Source: JBFWQM01 sp050249455 (GTDB lineage: Bacteria > Pseudomonadota > Alphaproteobacteria > MPNO01 > VGEU01). From it: 27,572 nucleotides of DNA. A model generated the notes under the pieces. The model made no database searches. It saw only the letters and a list, made by a program, of their open reading frames with translations, and was not told the origin of the DNA. Location of the stretch: positions 1 to 27,572 of the forward strand of contig JBFWQM010000046.1 in the NCBI GenBank assembly GCA_050249455.1, given 5' to 3'. Below, one piece after another: positions 16,025-23,044 of the stretch. A program made the translations under genes and the position numbers. Position 1 is the stretch's first letter. Every line of letters starts with the position of its first letter.

Positions 16025-16993
16025 TCAGTCCTTGGGCGGCCACTGGCCGATCTCGTTGTAGAACTTGACCGCGCCCGGATGCCATGTCGCGGCGACCTTC
16101 TCGGTCATCCGGGCCGGATCGAAGTCCTTCAGGATCGGCGTCGAGGCGACCAGCGATTCCCGGCTCTCGTGCAGCGCCTTGACGATGTTGTAGACGAGGT
16201 CGTCGGCCGTCTTGGCGCTGGTCGTGAAGTAGATGCTGTAGGCCATGATCGTCGTCGGCGCGATGATGCCCGGATAATGCGGCGCCGGCTGCACGACGTA
16301 GGGACGCGACGGGATGACCTTCTTCATCCGCTCGATCGCCGCCGGGTCGGTGTTGATGTTGAGGAAGCGTACGCCCCCGCGCGACGACATCTCGGCGTGC
16401 GCCTTGGCGATCTGGGCGATGCCGGGCCCGGAGGACGAGGCATCGACGCGGCCCTGCGCCATCGCATCGACGCCGGCGAACAGGTTGACGACCGGCACCG
16501 GCTTCATGTCCGCGGTGGACAGGTTGGCGGTGGCGAGCACGCCGTCCTGGACGACCTTGCCGGTGAGCTGGCCGCCATAGACCGCCGGCATGCGCATGCC
16601 CTTCAGGTCCTCGAGCTTCTTCACCGGCGAGTCCGCCGGCACCAGGATGCCCAGCGGCAGCGGGAACATGACGTTCATGACGCGCAGGTTCGGGTTGGGC
16701 TTGCCGGGGAAGTTGCCGGTGCCGGTGATCGCGTTCTGCGTGTCGTCGACGTTGGTGAGGCCGAAATCGACCTCGCCGCTGTTGATCAGCGGGATGTAGG
16801 TCGACGAACCGGCCATCGGCTGGACGCGGACCTGGACCTTGACCTTCTCGTCTATGACCTTGGCGATCGCGGTGGAGGAACTGAAGAACAGCGAACCCTG
16901 CGGGTTGCTGGCGATGGTCAGAACCTGCGCCTGCGCGGCGCCGACGGTGCCGGCACAGAATGCGGCGCCGAGTAGGTAACGTCCAAATCTCAT
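16025..16993 (-). CDS. TAXI-family TRAP solute-binding protein (SBP3)
   Basis: A 322-aa periplasmic protein, the most divergent of the three and probably the promoter-proximal gene of the transporter operon. CAGGAGA sits eight bases before ATG 16993, and the signal peptide (MRFGRYLLGAAFCAGTVGAA, then QAQ before VLTIASNPQGSL) starts there. A longer frame to 17251 adds an Arg-rich stretch and is rejected. Where SBP1 and SBP2 have SGYAGMTTGRV, this copy has PAVYGGQLTGKVV. Where they have AAIGPG, it has ASSSGPG. Both are candidate binding-pocket or hinge differences. The C-terminus IGQWPPKD is retained. Confidence 0.94.
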   Translation of the reverse strand: MRFGRYLLGAAFCAGTVGAAQAQVLTIASNPQGSLFFSSSTAIAKVIDEKVKVQVRVQPMAGSSTYIPLINSGEVDFGLTNVDDTQNAITGTGNFPGKPNPNLRVMNVMFPLPLGILVPADSPVKKLEDLKGMRMPAVYGGQLTGKVVQDGVLATANLSTADMKPVPVVNLFAGVDAMAQGRVDASSSGPGIAQIAKAHAEMSSRGGVRFLNINTDPAAIERMKKVIPSRPYVVQPAPHYPGIIAPTTIMAYSIYFTTSAKTADDLVYNIVKALHESRESLVASTPILKDFDPARMTEKVAATWHPGAVKFYNEIGQWPPKD

Positions 16994-17317
16994 CGTCGTC
17001 GTCTCCTGAACGTGGTCAAAAATAACCCACAACAGTCCGCAGCGCGTACTGCCGCAGTCGGATGCCGCGGGCGTGCGCGCCGCGAGGCCACGGAGCGCGC
17101 ACGTTTCGGCCCCGGACCGGCTGGTCATGACGGGCATGACGCAAGACCGGCTCGTTGCCGAGCGACGCGCCCTCGGGAGGCGGCGGGTGCGTCGTATAAC
17201 GGCGGTGCTACGGGCTGGCAATGTGTATTTAATAAACGGCAGCCAGCGCAACGCCCTCCCCTAACGTTCAATCATACGGCGATATAAGCCCTTCCTGTCC
17301 CGTGCCGGCGGGGCGCC
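16994..17317. other. Intergenic region, likely promoter of the TAXI-TRAP operon
   Basis: A 324-base gap between the thiolase stop and SBP3. The two frames open here are Arg/Ala-rich and rejected. Around 17220-17240 is the most AT-rich patch of the neighbourhood (TGTATTTAATAAAC). It is bracketed by the inverted repeat GCTGGC (17214-17219) / GCCAGC (17242-17247). This is the best place for a minus-strand promoter with an operator, though no good -35/-10 pair could be matched and the distance to SBP3 (about 220 bases) implies a long leader. Confidence 0.35.
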
Positions 17318-18523
17318 TTACACCCGCTCGATGATCATGGCGATGCCCTGGCCGACGCCGATGCACATCGTGCACAAGGCGTAGCGGCCCTGGCGGCGCT
17401 CCAGCTCGTGCAGCGCGGTGGTGACGAGCCGGGCGCCGCTCATCCCGAGCGGGTGGCCCAGTGCGATGGCGCCGCCGTTGGGGTTCACGTGCTCGGCGTC
17501 GTCCGGCAGCCCGAGGTCGCGGGTCACCGCCAGCGCCTGGGCGGCGAACGCCTCGTTGAGCTCGATGACGTCCATGTCCTTGAGCGTCAGGCCGGCCAGC
17601 GCCAGGACCTTGCGGGTCGCAGGGACCGGGCCGATGCCCATGATGCGCGGCGGTACGCCGGCGGTCGCGGCAGCGACGATGCGCGCGCGCGGCTTCAGGC
17701 CGTTGCGCGCGGCGCGCTCCTCGCTCGCCAGGACCAAGGCGCAGGCGCCGTCGTTGACGCCGGACGCGTTGCCGGCGGTCACCGTGCCGCCTTTGCGGAA
17801 GGCCGGGCGCAGCTTCGCGAGGCTCTCCAGGGTGGAATCGGCGCGCGGGTGCTCGTCGCGATCGACCACGCGCGGCTCGCCCTTGCGGGTCGGGATCTTT
17901 ACGGGGGTGATCTCGGCGGCCAGCCGGCCCGAAGCCTGCGCGGCGACGGCGCGGGCCTGGCTGCGCGCGGCGAAGGCGTCCTGGTCCTCGCGCTTGATCT
18001 GGCGTTCCTCGGCCAGATTCTCGGCCGTCTCGCCCATCGCATCGACGCCGAACTTGTCCTCCATCTTCGGGTTGACGAAGCGCCAGCCGATCGTGGTGTC
18101 GAAGACCTTGACGTCGCGGGAGAACGCGGTGTCGGCCTTGGCCATGACGAACGGCGCGCGCGACATGCTCTCGACCCCGCCGCCGACCAGGAGCCCGGCC
18201 TCGCCCAGCCGGATGGCGCGCGCCGCCTGGGCCAGCGCGTCCATGCCCGAACCGCACAGCCGGTTGACGGTGACGCCGCCGACCTCGATCGGCAGCCCGG
18301 CCAGGAGGCCGGCCATGCGGGCGACGTTGCGGTTGTCCTCGCCCGCCTGGTTGGCATTGCCGAAATAGACGTCGTCGACCGAGTTCCAATCGACCTTGGC
18401 ATTGCGCTCGATCAGCGCGGCGATCGGCACCGCCGCCAGATCGTCGGCGCGCACCTCGCTCAGCGATCCGGCATAGCGGCCGATCGGAGTGCGGGTTGCG
18501 TCGCAGATGAAGGCTTCGGGCAT
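17318..18523 (-). CDS. pcaF: Thiolase, 3-oxoadipyl-CoA thiolase type
   Basis: A 401-aa thiolase that would cleave a 3-oxoacyl-CoA with CoA to release acetyl-CoA. Residues identify all catalytic positions: Cys90 in NRLCGSGMDA, His357 in GHPLGMSGAR and Cys387 in CTMCIGVGQG. The ATRTPIGRYAGSLSEVRADD N-terminus, the GNANQAGEDNRNVARMA block (55-71) and NPNGGAIALGHPLG (347-360) are typical of the PcaF/PaaJ subgroup, which ends the beta-ketoadipate and phenylacetate pathways. The symbol is by similarity; a broader acetyl-CoA C-acyltransferase role is possible because no other pca or paa gene is in the window. GAGG lies nine bases before the ATG. It is separated from the nitroreductase-like gene by a hairpin. 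Confidence 0.88.
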   Translation of the reverse strand: MPEAFICDATRTPIGRYAGSLSEVRADDLAAVPIAALIERNAKVDWNSVDDVYFGNANQAGEDNRNVARMAGLLAGLPIEVGGVTVNRLCGSGMDALAQAARAIRLGEAGLLVGGGVESMSRAPFVMAKADTAFSRDVKVFDTTIGWRFVNPKMEDKFGVDAMGETAENLAEERQIKREDQDAFAARSQARAVAAQASGRLAAEITPVKIPTRKGEPRVVDRDEHPRADSTLESLAKLRPAFRKGGTVTAGNASGVNDGACALVLASEERAARNGLKPRARIVAAATAGVPPRIMGIGPVPATRKVLALAGLTLKDMDVIELNEAFAAQALAVTRDLGLPDDAEHVNPNGGAIALGHPLGMSGARLVTTALHELERRQGRYALCTMCIGVGQGIAMIIERV

Positions 18524-18613
18524 GTGTCGGCGCCTCGGGGCTGGGTGTTCTACGGACGTGGCGTCACGGAGCGCATTGTCACGGAACGGATCGAATGCGG
18601 CAAGTCGCGGGAA

Positions 18614-18631
18614 TCCGCCGGGCCCGGCGGA
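18614..18631 (-). terminator. GC hairpin after the nitroreductase-like gene
   Basis: A perfect 18-base palindrome, TCCGCCGGGCCCGGCGGA, begins five bases after the stop of the minus-strand gene at 18636-19277. The usable stem in RNA is seven to eight base pairs. No U-tract follows, so it is not a textbook intrinsic terminator, but position and strength make it a candidate transcription or mRNA 3' end ahead of the thiolase gene. Confidence 0.45.
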
Positions 18632-18635
18632 CCGA

Positions 18636-19277
18636 TCACGCCAGCGTGCACGCCTCGTCGAACGACATGCGGCCCCACTTCTTCTTCACCTTGCCGGCGT
18701 CGCCGTAGCCCAGCGCGCACAGGAAGTTGGTCTTGAGCGTGGTGCCGGCGAAGAAAGCCTCGTCGACCTTGGCCTTGTCGAAGCCCGACATCGCGCCGCA
18801 GTCGAGGCCGAGCGCGCGGGCGGCGATGATCAGGTAGGCGCCCTGCAGGTTGGCGTTGCGGATCGCCGTGTCGTCGGACGCTTCCTTGTTGTTCTTCAGG
18901 ATGTTGTACATCATCTCGCTCTCGTAGAGCCGCAAGACGCTGTCATGGAAGGCGAATTCGGTCGCGACGATGGCCACGACCGGGGCCGTCAGGGTCTTGT
19001 CCACGTTGGCCTTGGAGAGCGACGGGCGCAGCTTCTCCTTGCCTTCCGGGGTGCGCACGAAGATGAACCGGGCGGGGGATGAGCAGGAGCTGGTCGGGCC
19101 CCACTTCACCACCTCGTAGAGGGTGCGCAGCATCGCGTCGTCGACCGGCTTGTCGAGCCAGCCGTTGTGGGATCGGGCTTCGCGGAAGATCAGGTCCAGG
19201 CCGTTCTCGTCGAGACGCTGGACTCGGCTGCGGACGTCCAACACCGCGGCCTTCGCCGCCTCGACCGGGTCGCTCAT
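18636..19277 (-). CDS. Nitroreductase-fold protein, malonic semialdehyde reductase (RutE)-like
   Basis: A 213-aa FMN-dependent nitroreductase-family protein. The family blocks LDLIFREARSHNGWLDKPV (27-45), VVKWGPTSSCSSPARFIFVR (56-75) and NLQGAYLIIAARALGLDCGA (about 143-162), then the SGFDKAKVDEAFF stretch, match the RutE/malonic semialdehyde reductase subgroup. That subgroup reduces malonic semialdehyde to 3-hydroxypropionate in pyrimidine breakdown. The rest of the rut pathway is absent, so it may act on another small aldehyde or quinone in this locus. GGAGG lies nine bases before the ATG. The gene is divergent from the cytochrome c gene and is the first of the long minus-strand block. Confidence 0.87.
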   Translation of the reverse strand: MSDPVEAAKAAVLDVRSRVQRLDENGLDLIFREARSHNGWLDKPVDDAMLRTLYEVVKWGPTSSCSSPARFIFVRTPEGKEKLRPSLSKANVDKTLTAPVVAIVATEFAFHDSVLRLYESEMMYNILKNNKEASDDTAIRNANLQGAYLIIAARALGLDCGAMSGFDKAKVDEAFFAGTTLKTNFLCALGYGDAGKVKKKWGRMSFDEACTLA

Positions 19278-19345
19278 GGCTGCAAACCTCCCATGGATTC
19301 AACCTATTGTTACAACGTCGGCCGCACGCTTTGAAGCGCGGCGGC

Positions 19346-19374
19346 TTGACAGGCCGGCAGGAATCGCAATTCTT
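19346..19374 (+). promoter_or_regulatory. Promoter candidate for the cytochrome c gene
   Basis: A perfect -35 hexamer TTGACA (19346-19351) lies in the 126-base divergent region, followed at 17 bases by a poor -10 (ATTCTT, 19369-19374) and 29 bases later by the start codon. The exact -35 is the main support. The opposite strand has a weak pair (TTCAAA and TAACAA, 17-base spacer) that could serve the nitroreductase-like gene. Confidence 0.35.
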
Positions 19375-19403
19375 CGGCCGATTTCCCCGTTCTGGAGATG
19401 GCC

Positions 19404-19781
19404 ATGCGCGTGGTGTCGGGCGCTGCGTTCGTTGCGTTGTTCATTGCGCTCGGTTCGGCCGCGCTGGCGGCCGACGGCGACGTCGAGAAGGGCAAGCAGG
19501 CCTTCAACAAGTGCAAGGCGTGCCATTCGCTGGACGACGGCAAGAACCTGATCGGTCCCAGCCTGCACGGCTTGTTCGGCCGCAAGTCCGCGACGGTGCC
19601 GAAATTCGCCTATTCAAAGGGGATGGCGGACCTCAACGTGACCTGGGACGAGGCGCACCTGCGCAAGTACCTGGAAAACCCGAAGGGCATGGTGCCGAAC
19701 ACGAAGATGATCTTCGTCGGCATCAAGAAGGAGTCCGAAATGGACGACCTGATCGCCTACCTCAAGGAGGCGACGAAGTAG
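19404..19781 (+). CDS. Class I c-type cytochrome, periplasmic
   Basis: A 125-aa monohaem cytochrome c of the c2/c550 type, an electron carrier outside the inner membrane. The signal peptide (1-22) ends in A-L-A before ADGDVEKGKQAF. The haem-binding site is CKACH (37-41), and the distal ligand is probably Met102 in NPKGMVPNTKM. I prefer ATG 19404, because GGAG is six bases upstream; the ATG at 19398 would abut the Shine-Dalgarno directly. The length after processing (about 103 aa) fits small soluble cytochromes. Its 3' end overlaps the converging oxygenase gene by 20 bases. Confidence 0.94.
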   Translation: MRVVSGAAFVALFIALGSAALAADGDVEKGKQAFNKCKACHSLDDGKNLIGPSLHGLFGRKSATVPKFAYSKGMADLNVTWDEAHLRKYLENPKGMVPNTKMIFVGIKKESEMDDLIAYLKEATK

Positions 19782-20919
19782 GCGCGGCCAGCGGCACGTC
19801 GATGCGGGTGGACACGAAGCTGGGATTGGCGCGGTAGCGCTGCGCCTCCTCGGCCTCGCCGAAGAAGAAGCCGAAGATGCCGAAGCGGCGGCCGCGGGTA
19901 ACCGCCATCGCCTCGTGCAGCAGCGAGCAGGAGAAGATCACCGCCCCGCCGGTCTCCGGCCGGTAGAGCTGCGGGCCGTATTCCGGGAAGCGGAGCGTGC
20001 CGCCCTCGTAGTCGCCGGCGTTCAGGTTCAGCGACATCGCGAACCGGCGATGGGCGGTGGACGGCACGGTGTTGTCGCGGTGCGCGTTGAAGTGGCCCTG
20101 GCGGGCGCCGTCGTAGCAGCCGATGCGCAAGGTCTCCACCCGGGTGATCCGGTAGTGGAAGGCACGCTGCACCTCCGGCAGCAGGCGCTCGCGGAAGCGG
20201 TCGAACACCTCCTGCGTCTCGGCGTCGAAGTCGGGCAGGAAGACGTCGTCGCGGACCTTGAAGTCCTCGTCCAGCACCTGGCGCACGCCGCGGTCGTTGT
20301 CGACCCGGCCCTGGACCTTGCTGCCGGCCTCCCAGTAGGCGATCAGGCGGGCGCAGTGCTCCGGCTCCAGCAGCCGCGGCACGACCAGCACCGGCGCCTG
20401 CTCGGTGACGATGCCGCCGTCCGACTGGGCCTTCTGCCGGCGCTGCAGGTGGCTGAGCGCCAGCACCGCCGGCCGGCCCGGCGTCTCGCCGCCGATGACG
20501 TGGGCGAGGCGGCTCCTCGCATCGACGAAGGCGACCGCCCAGCCGGGCCCCTTCGCCGGGTCGAGGCCGAGCGCGCGGCCGAACGCGAAGCCGGGGTCGG
20601 ACAGCAGCGGCAGCATCAGCTTCAGCTTGTTCGCCGTCGCTGCGTTGTCGGCCACCGGGTCGGCGCTGACGACGGCGACGATCGCGCCGTTGGCGCGGAA
20701 CCTGTCGGCCAGCTCGGCGAACTTGGCGATCTCGCGCGACACCGCCGACGCGCCGGACTTGCCGCAGGCGAACAGCACCAGCGTCCCGCCGGCCAGCCCG
20801 TGCAGGCCGGGGGTGACCGGCGCGCCGGTGGTGTCGCGCCAGCCGAAGCCCGGCAGCGTATCGCCGACGCGGAGCCGGAACGCCTGCGCCGGCAGCGGCA
20901 CGGTGGGGACGATCGACAT
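19762..20919 (-). CDS. Redoxin-like domain fused to a 2OG-Fe(II) dioxygenase (prolyl-4-hydroxylase type)
   Basis: A 385-aa two-domain protein. Residues 15-160 look like an AhpC/TSA-thioredoxin fold (DTLPGFGWRDTTGAPV, GGTLVLFACGKSG, IVAVVSADP, LPLLSDPGFAFGRALGL, GWAVAFVD). The only cysteine near the active-site position is Cys52, and it does not sit in the usual P-x-x-x-T-x-x-C setting, so peroxidase activity is doubtful. Residues 175-375 form a double-stranded beta-helix dioxygenase. Iron ligands are His280 and Asp282 (AHRD) plus His335 (LLHEAM). Arg345 in GRRFGIFGFFF is the probable 2-oxoglutarate anchor. Substrate is unknown. There is no signal peptide, so it is presumably cytosolic. The Shine-Dalgarno is poor. 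Divergent from the ThDP enzyme gene. Confidence 0.87.
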   Translation of the reverse strand: MSIVPTVPLPAQAFRLRVGDTLPGFGWRDTTGAPVTPGLHGLAGGTLVLFACGKSGASAVSREIAKFAELADRFRANGAIVAVVSADPVADNAATANKLKLMLPLLSDPGFAFGRALGLDPAKGPGWAVAFVDARSRLAHVIGGETPGRPAVLALSHLQRRQKAQSDGGIVTEQAPVLVVPRLLEPEHCARLIAYWEAGSKVQGRVDNDRGVRQVLDEDFKVRDDVFLPDFDAETQEVFDRFRERLLPEVQRAFHYRITRVETLRIGCYDGARQGHFNAHRDNTVPSTAHRRFAMSLNLNAGDYEGGTLRFPEYGPQLYRPETGGAVIFSCSLLHEAMAVTRGRRFGIFGFFFGEAEEAQRYRANPSFVSTRIDVPLAAPTSSPP

Positions 20920-20969
20920 GGACCGAGATTACGGTCGGTCCTGCGCCGGCTCAAGCCGGGTGCGGCGGT

Positions 20970-20998
20970 TTGACTTGCCCCGGGAATTCTGGTGCAGT
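20970..20998 (+). promoter_or_regulatory. Promoter candidate for the ThDP enzyme gene
   Basis: TTGACT (20970-20975, five of six) with a 17-base spacer to TGCAGT (20993-20998, three of six), about 33 bases before the start codon in the 112-base divergent region. The placement resembles the TTGAC-containing candidates before frmA and the cytochrome gene. Weak on its own. Confidence 0.28.
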
Positions 20999-21031
20999 CC
21001 GCGCGCCCCCGCATCCCCTATCGAGGCGCGC

Positions 21032-22747
21032 ATGCCGACCCAGACGCTCACCAATCCGACCGTCGCCGAGGCCTATCTGGCGCTGCTCGCCGCGCGCGGG
21101 GTGGACTACCTGTTCGCCAACGCCGGCACCGACTTCGCCCCGATCATCGAGGCCTACGCCAAGTCTACCGGCACCGGCGCGAAGCTGCCCAAGCCGGTGA
21201 CGGTGCCGCACGAGAACGTGGCGGTCCACCTAGCGCTGGGCCACGCCGCGGTGTCGGGCCGGCCGCAGGCGGTGATGGTGCATGTCAGCGTCGGCACCGC
21301 CAACGCGGTGTGCGGGCTGATCAACGCGTGGCGGGCCAACATCCCGATCCTGTTCACCGCCGGGCGCACGCCGCTGACCGAAGCCGGCATGCAGGGCTCG
21401 CGCGACACCCACATCCACTGGCCGCAGGAGATGGCGGACCAGGCCGGCATGGTGCGCGAGTCCGTCAAGTGGGACTACGAACTGCGCAACGGCCAGCAGC
21501 TCGCCTCGGTGGTCGACCGGGCGCTGTCGATCGCCGCCAGCGCGCCGCAGGGGCCGATCTACCTGACCCTGCCGCGCGAGATCCTGGCGATGCCGCTGGA
21601 CCGCTTCGAGATCGCCGACACCGCTCGCCATCTGGGCGCCGTGCCGGCGCTGGCCGAGGCGGCGGCGGTGGAACGCGCCGCGGCGCTGATCGCGCGCGCC
21701 GAGCGGCCGGTGATCGCGACCTCGCGCTACGGCCGCCGGGCGGAGGACGTCGCGGTGCTGGCCGCGATCGCCGAGCGCTACGCGCTGCCGGTGGTGAGCT
21801 ACGTGTCGCGATACGTCGCGCTGCCGGCGAGCCATCCGATGAACATGGGCGGCAACCCCAAGACCTTCGTCGAGCACGCCGACGTCATCCTGGTGCTCGA
21901 CAGCGACGTGCCGTGGATGCCGGTGGAGGTCAGCCCGCGCGCCGACGCGACCGTGATCCAGATCGCCGACGACCCGACCTTCGCCGACTACCCGATCCGC
22001 GGCTTCCCGTCCGACCTGAGCCTCGCCGGCGACCCGATGGGCACGCTCGCCTTGCTCGACGCGGCGCTCGAGCCGCTGATGAAAGGCCAGGCCGACCGCA
22101 TCGAGACGCGGCGGCGCCGGCTGGGCGACGAGAAGGCGGCGATGGACGCCAAGCGCCGCGCCTTCATCGAGCGGTCGAGAACCCAGGCCCCCATCCACCC
22201 CGCGTGGCTCGGCCAGTGCGTCAACGACGCCAAGGGCGACGACGCGATCGTGGTCAAGGAATCGCCGACCGGCGGCGGCTTCCTGTCGTTCGAGAAGCCG
22301 GGCACGATGCTGAACATCGGCGCCGCCGGCGGGCTGGGCTGGGGCCTCGGCTCGGCGATCGGCGCCAAGCTCGCCGCGCCGGACAAGCTGGTCATCGCCT
22401 ACGAGGGCGACGGCTCGTACATGTTCAGCGTGCCGGTGGCGGCGCACTACGTCGCGCTCGACCAGGACGCGCCGTTCCTCACCGTCATCGCCAACAACCA
22501 GCGCTGGCAGGCGGTGCGCGACGCCACCACGATGGTCTACCCGTCCGGCCACGCGGCGCGCGCCAACAGCGAGCCGCTGACCTATTTCAACCCGGCGCTG
22601 CGGCTGGAGAAGGCGGTGGAGACCGCCGGCGGCCACGGCGAGACGGTGACCGACCCGGCGGCGCTGCCTGCCGCGCTCGACCGCGCCATCCGCATCGTCA
22701 CCGAGGAGCGCCGTCAGGCGGTGCTGAACGTCATCTGCTCGGCGTGA
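21032..22747 (+). CDS. Thiamine-diphosphate-dependent enzyme, acetolactate synthase/benzoylformate decarboxylase superfamily
   Basis: A 571-aa three-domain ThDP enzyme. The N-terminal pyrimidine-binding domain carries the cofactor-activating Glu61 (VPHENVAVHLALGHA). The central domain spans about 190-350. The C-terminal domain has the ThDP/Mg motif beginning GDGSYMFS (459) and ending NN (488-489), about 28 residues apart as expected. GAGG precedes ATG 21032. It is not a clear biosynthetic acetolactate synthase, since no small subunit gene (ilvN) is adjacent. The family includes oxalyl-CoA, benzoylformate and sulfoacetaldehyde enzymes, and the sequence alone does not settle the substrate. The small-ORF/nucleotidyltransferase pair follows after 45 bases. 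Confidence 0.9.
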   Translation: MPTQTLTNPTVAEAYLALLAARGVDYLFANAGTDFAPIIEAYAKSTGTGAKLPKPVTVPHENVAVHLALGHAAVSGRPQAVMVHVSVGTANAVCGLINAWRANIPILFTAGRTPLTEAGMQGSRDTHIHWPQEMADQAGMVRESVKWDYELRNGQQLASVVDRALSIAASAPQGPIYLTLPREILAMPLDRFEIADTARHLGAVPALAEAAAVERAAALIARAERPVIATSRYGRRAEDVAVLAAIAERYALPVVSYVSRYVALPASHPMNMGGNPKTFVEHADVILVLDSDVPWMPVEVSPRADATVIQIADDPTFADYPIRGFPSDLSLAGDPMGTLALLDAALEPLMKGQADRIETRRRRLGDEKAAMDAKRRAFIERSRTQAPIHPAWLGQCVNDAKGDDAIVVKESPTGGGFLSFEKPGTMLNIGAAGGLGWGLGSAIGAKLAAPDKLVIAYEGDGSYMFSVPVAAHYVALDQDAPFLTVIANNQRWQAVRDATTMVYPSGHAARANSEPLTYFNPALRLEKAVETAGGHGETVTDPAALPAALDRAIRIVTEERRQAVLNVICSA

Positions 22748-22792
22748 GTTCCGCCCGGCGCATCGCCGTGGTAGAAACAAACCGTAAACGCC

Positions 22793-23044
22793 ATGGCCGA
22801 CGCGCGCACCATCGACGAGCTTCGCGACCTCGGGCAGGGACGCCCCGCCCCGGCAGGCGTGGTCCGCCTCTATCGCCAGGCATTCGCGGACTACCGCGCG
22901 CTGGCGTTGTGGAACCTGCGGCAGCTTGATGCGCCGAGCATCGCGCAGGCGCTCACGGTCGCCGAACGATTGAGGATCGAAGGCAATCTCAATTCGCGAC
23001 GGCTCGCGGTCGACATCGAGGCTGCATGCCGTGCCGCTCTCTGA
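22793..23044 (+). CDS. Small helical protein upstream of an AbiEii-like gene, possible antitoxin
   Basis: An 83-aa protein of unknown function, apparently all alpha-helical and fairly charged (for example AFADYRALALWNLRQLD, 30-46, and VAERLRIEGNLNSRRLAVDI, 55-74). No known DNA-binding motif is obvious. The start ATG has only a weak ribosome site. Its last 14 bases overlap the GTG start of the next gene, so the two are translationally coupled. A small protein placed first and overlapping a nucleotidyltransferase of AbiEii type is the layout of a toxin-antitoxin operon. The antitoxin role is inferred from this arrangement only. Confidence 0.72.
   Translation: MADARTIDELRDLGQGRPAPAGVVRLYRQAFADYRALALWNLRQLDAPSIAQALTVAERLRIEGNLNSRRLAVDIEAACRAAL

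Larger units (their letters stand above)
13888..16993 (-). repeat. Three tandem TAXI binding-protein gene copies
   Basis: Three paralogous genes of about 965 bases each (13888-14853, 14941-15903, 16025-16993) lie head to tail. Their 3' ends are the most conserved parts: SBP1 and SBP2 share 65 of their final 66 bases, and SBP3 keeps the same eight-residue C-terminus. The first two are more alike along their whole length than either is to the third, which suggests two successive duplications. The spacers (87 and 121 bases) are not obviously conserved. Confidence 0.85.

Noticed and set aside
16025..17251. A longer start for SBP3 at 17251
   Set aside because: The extra residues are Arg-rich and would precede the signal peptide. 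ATG 16993 has a strong Shine-Dalgarno.
19398..19403. Earlier ATG for the cytochrome c gene
   Set aside because: It directly abuts the GGAG site with no spacer; ATG 19404 has proper spacing and the same signal peptide.
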